Made by a program: the position numbers and the translations under genes. Below are positions 1 through 10,271 of a DNA stretch of 64,000 nt, one piece after another. Each line of letters opens with the position of its first letter. Positions within the stretch are counted from its first letter, which is position 1. The notes under the pieces were generated by a model, which did no database searches, was not told the DNA's origin, and saw nothing but the letters and a program-made list of their open reading frames with translations. This stretch comes from Punctularia strigosozonata HHB-11173 SS5 (Eukaryota; Basidiomycota; Agaricomycetes; Corticiales; Punctulariaceae), in the NCBI RefSeq assembly GCF_000264995.1, contig NW_006767437.1, forward strand, positions 4,904 to 68,903. The letters are read 5' to 3'.

Positions 1-69
1 ACAAATGACGCACTTACTGATGAACTTCTGGATCTGAAGGCAAGAGCGATAATTCCCTAATATATGATC

Positions 70-99
70 CTCAGTCAAAGTATAAGGGAAAAGACTGAG
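70..99. repeat. Hairpin repeat, copy 1
   Basis: Inverted arms CTCAGTC (70-76) and GACTGAG (93-99) flank a 16-nt A-rich loop. The loop sequence recurs almost unchanged at 196-210. A second shared word, CCTAATATATGA, occurs at 56-67 and 115-126, so the local sequence looks like decayed repeat units. Function unknown. Confidence 0.6.
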
Positions 100-185
100 T
101 TACGCATGTAGTACCTAATATATGACTACAGAGGCATCATAAGTACGTTAGGACATAAGGGACATGAAGGGACATGGCAGACTCA

Positions 186-220
186 CTCCTCAGTCAAGTA
201 TAAGGGAAAAGACTGAGGAG
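186..220. repeat. Hairpin repeat, copy 2
   Basis: Perfect 10-bp inverted arms CTCCTCAGTC (186-195) and GACTGAGGAG (211-220) flank a 15-nt loop. About 28 bases match copy 1 at 70-99. This could be a subterminal repeat of a mobile element or a short MITE-like unit; no flanking duplication was identified. Confidence 0.6.
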
Positions 221-846
221 ATGCGGAGGGAGAGCTCCTGGTATATGTGAGGGAGCTCGAGGGAAGCATTTCCATAAAGGGAACAAAAGAATGTGCCTAA
301 AGTGGTAATATCAATCAGGAAAGATAGAAGATCGCAAAGAAAAACACAAGAATAGAACATGTGAGAGAATCTGTACATAATAGGTAACGAGCATGTGATA
401 TTTCCATATATATATGATATACAAAGTTCAACACATCGTGCTCCGCGACACCGCTCCCGCCGCACGAACCGGCGGCACTACCACCTCCACATAACTACTC
501 CGCGTGGCCTCCGACACTTAACCCTTCCCTTTCCCCTTACCACCTCTCTCCGGATGCTTTGGCGTCTCCTGCTCCTCCACCGGCGACTCCATCGGCGCGT
601 CTTGGGGCGGCGCGACACTTGCCGATGCCGGTTTCGTCGGATTTGCGTCCTTGAGGGCACGGAGACGGGCTTGCAAGTCAGCACGCTCTTCGGAGACCGA
701 GCGAGTGACTGGCTGACTGGTGGGGATATTCTTCTGAGGGTGGGGAGGCATAGCGGATGAAGGCAAGAGACGAAATTTGAGTCATCAAGTCTGATCACTT
801 ATCCAGATTGATCACCTCGAGGGCTCAGCAGCTAAGAGGGGGATAC

Positions 847-1590
847 TGTCACGTGTCGATCCAGACTGACCTACGCCGATCCACTCCGCTGATCGTCACT
901 GATCCGCACTGATCGTCTCCGATCCGTTCTCCGACTCTTCACCGACTTCTTCGCAAACGCCAATCCTGCCTTTCCCGTTTTGGTCGAGGGCGGGATACAC
1001 CTATTACATGCACCGGGCCACCAGCGGCTCAATGCCCCGGTGGTTCCAGATCTTTGAACAGATTCAACTCCAACTTTCCTGATTCCTGTTCCCTTTGTCC
1101 GACATCATAGTTTCCCTTTGTAGACCTTAGTTTCCCGTCGCTTGCGATGGATCCTTCGGTCCGCCTTTTCCGTCTCTTCTTTAGATATGTTCCCTTTGTG
1201 CCCCATGTGTTATCTCCCGTCTCCGTCTGTTTCCTTTGTGCGCCAAATGGTGCCTCCAATCTCCATATCTCTGATTTCGCCATTGTTCTCTTTTATGTAT
1301 ATAAACCGTCAAACTGTACCATAGATAGTCAGTTCGAATATTGACTAAGCTTTGCTCTCTCTCTCTTGTGGACTCAGAGCGCATAGCAGCCTAGCGCACA
1401 AGCTTAGGCTTGGTCTGCATCCGATCTCGACTTCACCAACGCTTCCGACTTATCCACTCAACACCGACACATCTCCGACACATCTCTGACTTTACCTTTT
1501 GAGTTTCTCCTTCTCCTTCCTTCTATTCTTTGTATATATGTTTCGGACTTCAGTCCTCCAACCTCATTCCCCTTGTATCCGATCTTGACA
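847..1590 (+). mobile_element. LTR of a Ty3/gypsy-type retrotransposon
   Basis: The 744-bp unit starts TGTCACGTG and ends TTGACA, giving the perfect short inverted ends TGTCA/TGACA typical of LTRs. A purine run sits just upstream, which places it as the 3' LTR of a plus-strand element. A TATA-like box lies at 1298-1305. No second LTR and no recognisable gag-pol coding are seen in the window, so the element is a broken remnant or its body lies beyond the left edge. Family assignment rests on LTR form and the polypurine tract only. Age cannot be estimated without the partner LTR. Confidence 0.6.
1298..1305 (+). promoter_or_regulatory. TATA-like box inside the LTR
   Basis: TATATAAA lies about 450 bp into the LTR, at a position compatible with the U3 promoter of an LTR element. 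This is inferred from sequence only. Confidence 0.4.
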
Positions 1591-2313
1591 CCATCCCGAG
1601 GGATCTGTGCTGCTCCTAGGAGGTCCAGCGCTTACCCTGACAGTCACGATCACTTCCGATGGCTCCATCAGCTCAACATCGAGGTCGGACATGATTATGC
1701 TATTGTCTTGGTCTATCCAGTACTGCTCCTCGTCTTCATCAGTTACCGACATCATCTCATCAGTTCCTCCTGAGGTAATGTGTGTGGCATGAATCTCTTT
1801 GCAGCGCTTGTCACACCGGGCAATGATAGCAGGGTCTGCCTGTAGCAGAGACTCGATAAGATTCTACAACTACAGAGCCAGTTCTGTCATCCTTGCCGCT
1901 GTCATATTGATATCAAACTCTGCGAGTTGAGTATCTGTTAAGCTGCGAGAGGTGATGTGGAAGCCACTTTGCTTGTGGATGAGTGTAAGAATTTCAGACT
2001 GGTACTGGTGCCTGGCAACTTTACATACCCAAGTCTGTACATGTTGTTGTGAGCCGGGATGTTTAACGAAAGCATCGAGGATGCATGCTGCATTTGAGAT
2101 CAGATCTTGTGCATCTTCACAGTTCTGTAGCTCCGAATCTTGAAGCAAAGATAAGAGAAAGTCTGAGATGGATGTGTGCTCTCGACGAAAAGCCGCCAAA
2201 ATCTGCTGGACTCTCCTAGGAGATGGCATCGTGTTGAAGGCAGGCTGGTAATACTTGCACGGCTGTGATCTCATCGAGCATGCACCGGGATGGCGGTGTT
2301 TATGATTCCCCAA
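1591..2313 (-). pseudogene. Fragment of a DUF6589-like repeat gene
   Basis: Read on the minus strand, the frame gives a helical stretch (RRVQQILAAFRREHTSISDF, then FLLSLLQDSELQNCEDAQDL) of the kind seen at the N terminus of the large basidiomycete family annotated as DUF6589. These proteins are multicopy in Agaricomycetes and are thought to be mobile-element associated. The same frame continues downstream (ADPAIIARCDKR, then an acidic DEDEEQYW segment) but is not open throughout. It stops at the LTR boundary at 1590, so the rest of the gene is missing from this side, consistent with the LTR element having inserted into it. No function can be assigned; family naming is from memory of typical sequences. 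Confidence 0.45.
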
Positions 2314-2500
2314 TATGGTGTATCATCTGAGTGCTGGCACGCGCTTTGGGAAACCCTACATTGGTTCTTGTTGGGTATGCCGACCGGCGAGACAATTTGA
2401 AATTGCCATCTGGGCCAGCTGCTCTATCGCGTTCACTCCTTCTATCCAGGCCTAAAAAGGAATCTCGGTTAACCATATCAGGATATGACATAAGGATATA

Positions 2501-2525
2501 CTGTGGCGAAAATAAGTATTGCCCA
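2501..2525 (+). repeat. Left terminal inverted repeat of the Tc1 element
   Basis: Begins CTGTGGCGAAAATAAG after the TA at 2499-2500. It is an exact reverse complement of 4059-4083. Confidence 0.92.
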
Positions 2526-2817
2526 CCCCCTCCGTGGCAACCTTTGGCAGTTGCTGCTCCTCCAGGGGTGGGCAAAAATTTGAGATTATGTGCATAAATA
2601 AAGCTCACAAGGTGCACATTACAGTAGTATACGCCACTGTGAGTTTGCTTGGAGGTACTGCTTGTTTTTGCTGACAACAGTTGGGAGCACACGATCACGC
2701 TTACATAATGGCCGCGTCGAGTGTACGCGTTGCGCACTCCTTGAGCAACGAACATCCCACACATTTGCACAATCTACACTGTACATTGTTTCTATCGGTC
2801 ATATATCACGGCTCCTC

Positions 2818-3837
2818 ATGGCAAAATACACCACACCCACCACAAAGGCCCGAATCGTCACGAGCATCGAGCTGGGACTGTCTCCAAAGACAGTGGCACG
2901 CTTGGTGGGTCGTGACCGGCGCACAGTCCAACGTGTCTATCAGAAATACCACGTTACACGAGACTTCTATCATATTTCACCGAAACCTGGATGTCCACGA
3001 AAGTTTTCGGACCGCGACGTGCGTGTAGCAGCTTGGATGATACGGTCTGGCAGGGCTCATACTGGAACGGAGGTGCAGCAGGCTGCCTTCAAGTCCATTA
3101 CCCCACAACTAGTCCGTGCCTATCTGACGGCACAAGGCCTCCCTGGACGTAGACGCCGCCGAAAGTTTGTCCTTACTCCAAACCACAAGAAACGGCGACT
3201 TGTTTGGGTGCGTGAACATGAGAAATGGACGGTACCTGAATGGGAGTGCGTAGTTTTCTCAGATGAGTTCAGAATCAACCGGTGGGGCTCAGACGGGATG
3301 CAGTACTGTAGGAGGGGCGTAGGCGAAGAGTTCGATGACAAGAATGTGGATCCGGAGTTGAAGCATGGAGGCGGGTCAATAATGGTATGGGGATGCATCA
3401 CAAGTCGAGGGTATGGGAGGCTTCACCGAGTGGAAGGGAAGATGAATGCGGACCAATACATCAATATCCTGGAAGAGTCACTCTTAGGTACCCTGCACGA
3501 CCATCAACTCACACCGTCTGATATTCTCTTCATGCACGACAACGATCCAAAGCACACTGCAAAGCTCACCTCATGGTGGCTTTCATCTCAGAACTTCACT
3601 GTCATGCAATGGCCGGCCAATAGTCCAGACATGAACTGCATAGAACATGTCTGGCATCACATCAAGACCCGTGTTGGAGCCCTTCGTCCTCGTCCGCACA
3701 ATCTGGATGAGTTGTGGGAGGCTGTGCAGTCAGAGTGGAAGAAGTTGGATATGGAGTTTCTGGAATCTTTGTACGAGAGTATGCCTCATCGTATCCATGC
3801 TCTGAAGGATGCAAAGGGGTCATATACTAAGTACTAA
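2818..3837 (+). CDS. Tc1-family DD34E transposase
   Basis: 339 aa, the usual length for Tc1 transposases. It would bind the element's inverted repeats and catalyse cut-and-paste transposition into TA sites. The N terminus holds a paired helix-turn-helix region (GLSPKTVARLVGRDRRTVQR). The catalytic core shows the first Asp in VFSDEFRIN, the second in FMHDNDPKHTA and the Glu in NCIEHVWHHIK, with 34 residues between the last two, i.e. the DD34E signature. The GGGSIMVWGCI block is also family-typical. I chose the Met at 2818 because homologous sequence starts there, although the frame is open further upstream. There are no stops or frameshifts, so it may be functional. It stands alone inside the element. 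Confidence 0.93.
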   Translation: MAKYTTPTTKARIVTSIELGLSPKTVARLVGRDRRTVQRVYQKYHVTRDFYHISPKPGCPRKFSDRDVRVAAWMIRSGRAHTGTEVQQAAFKSITPQLVRAYLTAQGLPGRRRRRKFVLTPNHKKRRLVWVREHEKWTVPEWECVVFSDEFRINRWGSDGMQYCRRGVGEEFDDKNVDPELKHGGGSIMVWGCITSRGYGRLHRVEGKMNADQYINILEESLLGTLHDHQLTPSDILFMHDNDPKHTAKLTSWWLSSQNFTVMQWPANSPDMNCIEHVWHHIKTRVGALRPRPHNLDELWEAVQSEWKKLDMEFLESLYESMPHRIHALKDAKGSYTKY

Positions 3838-4058
3838 TGTCTACCTTGTCTTCGTAACAAAGAAATACATTCATTTGTGGTCACTCACATGGTGTGTCTG
3901 CTGTACCATCCTTGATGTTCCATGAATTTCACAGCTTATGCACACGAGCCTGGTTTGCATGCTATATCAGTGTAAAGTACATCCCTAGTATACAGTTCCA
4001 TGATATAGATTTTGGTCATTTGTTGTCGTGTGGAAGCAGAACGTCAATGGTCGTGACA

Positions 4059-4083
4059 TGGGCAATACTTATTTTCGCCACAG
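4059..4083 (-). repeat. Right terminal inverted repeat of the Tc1 element
   Basis: Exact inverted copy of 2501-2525, followed by the TA duplication at 4084-4085. Confidence 0.92.
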
Positions 4084-4937
4084 TATATTTCAGGAAGGTC
4101 ATTCCCATCTACTAGAATGCAGCCTGCCCTCCGTCTATAGGATTCAAGGAGTAGAACACGATATGAGTGGCTGGTTTAGGAGCCTGGCCTTCCACAACGT
4201 CTGGCATGTTTTTCAAGCTATGCTACCTATTCTGTTCCCTGTTTAGCGTAGCTTGCGAATGCCGTTGGCGCGCGTCCTAGGGCGCCCATACATGTACATA
4301 GGCCTTAGCGTATCAACATGCTTCGAATTAACCATTTGGGTTTAAATATCCCCCGCACCCGAGGGGTCGTGTGAGCATTCCATAAATTTTCAATCAATAA
4401 TACACTGCACATGGTCGGAAGTTCGATCTGAGTTATGCATTCACCGGTCCGGAGCTCCAAGGCTGTGTCACAACGTGACTTTTTGACCTGACCCTGCAGG
4501 GCAACCGTACACATATACTTCCACACCGACCAAGCGCCGGTCAGGTGAATATCATTACCTTTGTCTATCATCATCAGACCGCGGTAGAGGCTACATACTA
4601 ACATGCCAGTCAGTTAATTCTTGAGAGACATACTCCGTCAACAGATGTGCTAATTATTATATTCGGGATACATCCTACAGTACTTGATGCTCGTTTGTGT
4701 TTAGGTGGTCGTACCGCTAGACCGTCTGATTTCGAGACTATGTTCACATATGAGCGTGCCGTACATGCTTTCCCTGATGAAGTACGTCGTTATGGAGTTC
4801 GAAAATGGGGTACAGGAACAGCGGTCCGGGATGCAGGATACAGGACACAAGCAGAGGATAGTAGAGGTCCAAGACAGGCAATGCGCATGTCAAGCACGAG
4901 CATTGAAGTACGTGATTCAACCTTCCGCAAATGCGAA
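4084..4937. other. Intergenic, no gene recognised
   Basis: About 850 bp between the transposon and the dynein light chain gene. Short open frames on both strands have no recognisable motifs and no supporting splice pattern. The right part is expected to carry the 3' untranslated region of the minus-strand dynein light chain gene. Confidence 0.5.
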
Positions 4938-5350
4938 TCATGACTTCCATATGAGTATAGCCAGGGATCCGACATAGAAGTAGATGAAATGCTTCGTTTC
5001 TGCAAAGAAATGTAAGAACATAGGTGAAAGGTAAGAGTCCCAACGAAATGACGGGGGAGCATGGCGTCCGGTAACGAGTACTCACCGTGAGTCACGTAGC
5101 TCCCGAAGTTCTTGCCTACGACGACATGCCATGTCGGCTGGTGTCGTCGGTCGAACTCTTTTTTGATTTGCGCCGCGATGTCCTTCTCGATATTGTACTT
5201 CTCCAGGGCGGCGGACGCAATGTCAACCGCTTCCTGTTGCATCTCCTCGCTCATATCGACATTCTTGATGATGGCCTTGGGGCCCGCGCCGGCACCTTCC
5301 TTGGAACCGGAACCGGTTTCCGTCGAGGAGTTGGTCGTTGGCGCGTCCAT
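4938..5350 (-). CDS. Dynein light chain, LC8 type
   Basis: Two exons, 5086-5350 and 4938-4999, joined across an 86-nt intron within the His-Glu junction; 108 aa. The product is the LC8 hub protein, a homodimer that binds short linear motifs in dynein intermediate chain and many other partners, including nuclear-pore proteins in yeast (Dyn2). The LC8 core is nearly intact: [51 protein letters not shown], then [18 protein letters not shown]. About 24 extra Ser/Thr/Gly-rich residues precede the core, somewhat longer than the animal protein (89 aa). Splice sites are canonical. The gene stands alone, with gene-poor DNA on both sides. Confidence 0.95.
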
Positions 5351-6618
5351 GATGTATGGATCTCCTTATGGTGGATGAGCTGGGAAGACGTTATGAGATG
5401 CATGATGAGCGCATGTCAGCCCGCGCTCACTGACGCTTTCCAGTTGGAACGGTCAAAGGAGCACTGTTCGAGGCTCTGAGGGTCGGGGGTATAAGAGACG
5501 GCGACGCGTGAAGAGGCGTGTTGCCGCGTGGTTGGACGGGCTGATCGTGGCATGTGGCGTGCCAACCAGCCAGTCATCCGCCTGCCTTGACCGATATGGC
5601 ACTCAGGCTCATAACAAATCTATATCGCATCTTCTTTCCGCGTTGCACATGGCTCAAGGCTCTATATTGAGATCTCGCACCTGGTTGAGAGCTTGTGAAA
5701 CAGTAGACTGCCTCGCAGATTGGACATCATCTAGCAGATCCAGCGCCGTCCCCTTCTATTCCGAGTCCTCGCTCAACTGTTGCTGCATGCGTGCATGCCC
5801 TGATACACTCTCCGTCGCGCCAGCATCCCCACGCTGTATAGCCTCTTTCTCCTCGTGTTTAGCACCGATTTAGGCTTCCTGCCTATGCGAGATCAGGTTC
5901 GCCCCTTGCGTCACAAAACGACATATACTCCTGACAACTTCCCCAGAGCTCTTGCGCCGCCAGTGAACACCAAATTTCTGTGGTTAATTCAATGAAGTTG
6001 CAACCAATACCGTGCGATCTCTCTCGCGCTCATTGTATCGAGGCACCTGAAGTCGCCAAGGACCAGGAGATTGTGTACTGACCCATGTGCTTCATCACAG
6101 TACATTGGCACGAGGTGAGCAAATGGAAAGCTCGTGTCGTTGTACAATTCAACGATACAGGTGAGTTCATTAAGTAGGGTAAGGGATCGATGACACCTTT
6201 TTCTCTCGTGCCTTCGCTGGAGAGATTGGGACGGTTCCAGCCAGGTATATTGTGAGTTGTGAGTGGGCTCATACACCCACATACCTCTAGCTGTTGTATG
6301 TAATCGACTATGTATACGTAGAATGCCGGTATGGGCGCCAAACTGACACCACTGCGCCCCTCTGCCATGATTTACTCTATATCCAAAACCGACTTTCTGT
6401 GGTGTTCTTTGGAAAAATGCAAATACGACTAGCCATTTATCCTGAGGTATGAATACTATGTCGTGCATCTCTCGCCGTCTTTTCATGTTTGTGGGAATGG
6501 AGCACATGACCTATTCAGCAGAAAACAGCAAGATCAGATGCTGACGACGTCTATGATTAGACTAATACTTCAAATCTCGCACTTCACGAGGTTGCTGGGG
6601 ACTGTAGACGATCACATA
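5351..6618. other. Intergenic with weak, unrecognised coding traces
   Basis: No gene is supported with confidence. On the minus strand, an open frame from 6507 to 5989 and a short acidic stretch further on (about 5870-5760, containing KHEEKEAIQRGDAG) look more protein-like than random. I could not join them with good splice sites or match them to a family. They may be remains of a decayed gene or a fast-evolving small gene. The left end should also hold the promoter of the dynein light chain gene, and the right end that of TYR1. Confidence 0.3.
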
Positions 6619-8295
6619 ATGACCAGACCTTCTCGCATGGACCCTGAACCGAGCGATCCGCCGGATCTTCAACCTACCATCGGCTTGATAGGCATGGGCG
6701 CAATGGGAAAGATGTACGCGCACTTCCTCTCCGCAGCTGGTTGGAAGAAGTGTGTAGCGGTCTCCTTTCTCTCTGCAATTCCATCCATTCTGAATAACCG
6801 TTCAGGATCCACGTTTGCGATCGGCCCCCCCATTATGAATCTCTAAGACTGGCGTACGATGGTTCGTGCTCGGAACATCTCATGGCTTACTCCGTCAACC
6901 AACTAAGGATCTACCACAGGGGTACCTGGTATCACGGTCCTTCCGGATGGGCATCGGGTATCTCGCACGTCGGATTTCATCATGTACTCGGTGGAGGCGG
7001 AGTTCATAGACCGCGTGGTTGCAGAATACGGACCTTGTAAGAGCAAGCGCAGTACTTCCTGGTTCGAGATTGATTGTTCATGCTAGCAACGAAGGTCGGA
7101 GCGATTGTTTCCGGACAAACTTCAGTGAAAGCGCCGGAGAAGGCAGCCTTCGAAAAGTACTTGCCCGAGGACGTTCATATCGTGTCTTGCCATTCGCTTC
7201 ATGGTCCTACGGTCTCTCCCACTGGGCAACCCCTTGTAAGGCCCATCTCAAATGGCATTGAGGAGAAACGACTGACATAGATCAGGTTTTGATCAAACAT
7301 CGCGCTCCGGACTGGGCCCTCACGCTTGTTGAAAGCATCTTGAGGCCGCTAGGGTCCCGTTTCGTCTATTTGTCGTACGAAGATCATGACCTCGTGACTG
7401 CTAATACCCAGGCTGTCACACATGCGGCTTTTCTGAGGTGAGCCATATCGCCCGTATACCGTTGTGCCAACTGAAGCTGCTTTGCAGCATGGGAACTGCA
7501 TGGTCGAGCTCCCTATCGTATCCTTGGGAGCACGGTTACTACGTGGGCGGTATCGAAACAGTCAAGGTCAACATCATGCTTCGGATCTACTCCAATCAGT
7601 GGCATGTTTACGCTGGACTAGCCATCTTGAATCCTTCAGCTCGACTGCAAATTGACCAATACGCTCGTAGCGTTACAGAACTGTTCAAGCTCATGCTCGC
7701 CGGAAGTGAGGCTGCTCTTCGCGATCGCGTATATTCAGCGAGGGATACCGTGTTCCCCTACAGCCGAAACGGAAACTCCAGCCGTAGCCCGATACTGTTG
7801 TCCGAAGACGTACTTGACCAATTCAGTCTGGGCAAGAAGTCGTCGGTTGGAGGTACGACGTCGCCATCGTATGGAACAGATCAAAGCAACACGTCGCCAA
7901 AGGAGTTTCGACCCCCGGCAAATTCACACCTCTCCCTCCTCGCGATGGTAGATTGTTGGGCTCATCTCGGCATACAGCCATTCGTCCATCTCGAACTCGC
8001 CGCAACGCCCATCTTCCGAATGTGGCTCGGTGTGGCGGAGTCATTGTTCTGCTCACAGGAACGACTCGATGGTGCCATCCACGCGGCAGTGCACGACGTG
8101 TCTCACCGGTCCGATGACCTTGAATTTGTCGTAGCAGCTCGCGGGTGGAGTCAATGTGTTTCCTTTGGGAGCTTCGAGTTGTACAAACAGCGATTCACGC
8201 AGACTGCTTCGTTCTTCAGCACGCGGTTCGAGGAGGCTACCAAAATTGGATCGGCTATGTTACAAACTATCATGGAAAGCGAGATCAAGCATTAG
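6619..8295 (+). CDS. TYR1: Prephenate dehydrogenase (NADP+)
   Basis: Six exons: 6619-6749, 6806-6861, 6920-7036, 7087-7235, 7286-7437, 7488-8295; 470 aa, close to yeast Tyr1 (452). It oxidatively decarboxylates prephenate to 4-hydroxyphenylpyruvate in tyrosine synthesis in the cytosol. The Rossmann motif GLIGMGAMGKMYA (GxGxxG at residues 25-30) is followed by VCDRPPHYESL, SDFIMYSVEAEFIDRVVAEY, GAIVSGQTSVKAPEKAAFEK and SCHSLHGPTVSP, the conserved Tyr1 blocks. The C-terminal helical part contains GYYVGGIETVKVN. All introns are 50-58 nt with good GT-AG signals and keep phase. A second ATG at 6637 could also serve as start. The 3' end converges with the regulator gene ending at 8388. Confidence 0.95.
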
Positions 8296-8346
8296 CGTGC
8301 GATGCAGTGTACATATCTATTCGATATCCTACAAGTTTCGTTGATT

Positions 8347-8352
8347 AATAAA
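8347..8352 (+). terminator. Poly(A) signal candidate for TYR1
   Basis: AATAAA lies 52 bp after the TYR1 stop codon, in the 92-bp gap between the two convergent genes. Confidence 0.4.
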
Positions 8353-8387
8353 ACTTTAGGGTGGACGTTATCTTGTGTCGTCTGCTG

Positions 8388-9685
8388 CTACCCTGCTGCC
8401 GGGACCTGAAGCGTCAGAGGGCGCAGGTGCTCTCCCGGAGTGAACACCCGCGCTCGAGAGTTTTTTGAACTCCTGCTGGACGGTTGGCCTATAATGTTTG
8501 GCGGACGATTCAGGGCGTACTCGGTCTGGGGATTCGTTATTGCAGCTAGTGAGAATGGCGAGTTTGGGAACCCGCTGCTCGACGAGGATGGGGGTACCGC
8601 GGACGAAGGAGCGATATCGGAGGGTCGCGCTTCAAGGATAGAAGTGCGGCGAGGAGGCCCATGCTCCGGCAAATAGGGAAACCCTCTGGAGATGCTGGCA
8701 GCATGACCCGTTGGTTGCCGGATGATCCCGGACTGCTGCAGTGCGGGAGGACTAGTCACATAATTCCGGGTATCATCTGGTGCATGCGTACGTCCTGAAG
8801 CGGCAAACCCTCTTCATACGAATCGGAATGGACATGAAAACCGGAATCACCTGCAACCGGGGGCAGATTGGCGGATGTTGTGCCGATTCCCCGGCTTAGA
8901 ATGGCTTCCGCCTGGTCAAGCCGAGCCGCAAGACCTGCCACGACGGATTGGAGGCTCTGGTGCCGAGCCGTCAGCTCTTGATGCTGGGCTCTGAGGTCCT
9001 CGTATTCTGTTCGAGTTACGTATTTTTCACTGGAGTAAAGCGGTCAATGATACGAGAAGTGAGAACCATGAATGGGCCCGTACGCAGGCTCTATAGATGC
9101 CCAGTGGCATTTATCCTGTTCGTTACGGCGACTGCACGGGGCACATGGTTGTGCTCTACCCACGGTTAGCTACTACTCATTCCCGTCAAGATCGAATGTT
9201 TACCTGTCACATTTGATCTTTCGGCGTTTGCACTCTGTCGGATGCACTTAGCGCTGCATACAGGGATGCGAGGAAGGCCTTACCGGTGCAGCTCAGGGCC
9301 TGGCGCCTCCTCCGCTTCTTCGGCTGCTCCTGTGGGTCGATGGACGGGTCACCGCCCTCGGACCTCGGGGAGGGAACAGACGATGGTCCCGGGGCTTGGT
9401 TGGTCGCGGAACCTACGTCCGGCATACCGGTGCTCTGTTACGTGCGCACATGAGATGACTCGGAAGGGCCACCCATAGATAGTGGATGCTCACAGAATAC
9501 GAATATCCAGCGGGCTCAAGAGATAGACGTTGCAGTCCAGGTGCCGGAGGAAGGTATGGGTGTAGCTGCCGAATCGACGGCAAAGAGACATGAGTTGACT
9601 CGGTGACAGATACGGTGGAACGGGCACCGGAGCGAGGAGGCGGAGGAGACAAAGAGCCCCTCTGCTGGGCAGAGCCAGTGTCCAT
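8388..9685 (-). CDS. Zn2Cys6 fungal transcription factor
   Basis: Six exons (minus strand): 9494-9685, 9284-9434, 9204-9234, 9084-9155, 8851-9029, 8388-8794; 343 aa. The zinc cluster is split over three exons, one only 31 nt: SCTECKRRKIKCDR then AQPCAPCSRRNEQDKCHW, giving Cys 113, 116, 123, 129, 132 and 141 (C-x2-C-x6-C-x5-C-x2-C-x8-C). The basic stretch KKRRRR precedes it. The linker runs into a coiled coil (EYEDLRAQHQELTARHQSLQ, continuing through LAARLDQAEAIL) for dimerisation. The N terminus (Pro/Ser-rich) and C terminus are low complexity. No fungal_trans middle homology domain is seen, so it is a short member of the class. It presumably acts as a nuclear DNA-binding regulator; target genes are unknown. 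Confidence 0.9.
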
Positions 9686-10271
9686 CCTCAGGTGAGCGGG
9701 GAACGGCGAATACGATGCATGTGGGAATTGCTGGCTGTGACGAAGGAACAGGGCGTCCCGCTATATAAATCACCTTGTGTGGATGGCTTTCATCAGCATT
9801 TCCAAGGCCAACCGGCAGAGGGGCGATGAACATCACGGAGATGACACGCGAAAAGGTTCCGACAATACGTGAGCACAAGACACCTGGGTACCTGTTATCC
9901 CACTCCGGCTCGTTAGACGGCGTCCACCAGGATAGTCCCGCTCGGATCTTAAGATCTGATATGGCATGAAGTCAGAAAACGGTAGAAGCCGATGACTGTG
10001 CTCCACGTTTCGAAGCTGACGGGCAGATAACCTTTTGGCGTCTCCTCCGGCGGTAACGCCGGATGTTTTGTGGCTAAGTCCGAGTTCCAGACCGACCTAG
10101 AATGGCCTGCTTCCTCGCCCTCAGTCATCGACGAAGATATAAGGCACGGCGGAACCGTTCCACTGAGCTCGTCGGCCACTTTGCTCGCTTTCCGCAGAGC
10201 TGCACGGCCGCTCCATCCGTCTCGGAAGTTTCCCTGCCATGGGATCTCCACGGCACCAGTTACTTGGCGCG

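Larger units (their letters stand above)
1..846. other. Left-edge AT-rich stretch with no recognised gene
   Basis: No reading frame here resembles a known protein on either strand. The first 420 bases are AT-rich and hold two related hairpin repeats (70-99 and 186-220). A short open frame on the minus strand (766 to 518, about 82 codons, Pro/Glu/Lys rich, ending in a Gly-Lys run) looks protein-like but is not recognised. The final bases before 847 form a purine run (AGAGGGGGA at 835-843), the kind of polypurine tract that precedes the 3' LTR of gypsy-type elements, so the right part is probably remains of that element's interior. Nothing else can be assigned. Confidence 0.35.
2501..4083 (+). 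mobile_element. Complete-looking Tc1-like DNA transposon
   Basis: A 1583-bp element bounded by terminal inverted repeats that are identical over at least 25 nt (2501-2525 and 4059-4083; outermost bases CTGTGGCGAAAATAAG). Identity continues into the flanking TA target duplication (2499-2500 and 4084-4085), as expected for Tc1/mariner insertion at TA. It encodes one uninterrupted transposase on the plus strand (2818-3837). Identical ends plus an open transposase suggest recent insertion and possible autonomy. Confidence 0.93.

Noticed and set aside
847-1590. LTR in the opposite (minus) orientation, with the short minus-strand frame at 766-518 as its gag start
   Set aside because: The purine run directly left of the LTR fits a polypurine tract for a plus-strand 3' LTR; the opposite orientation would lack a plausible primer-binding site.
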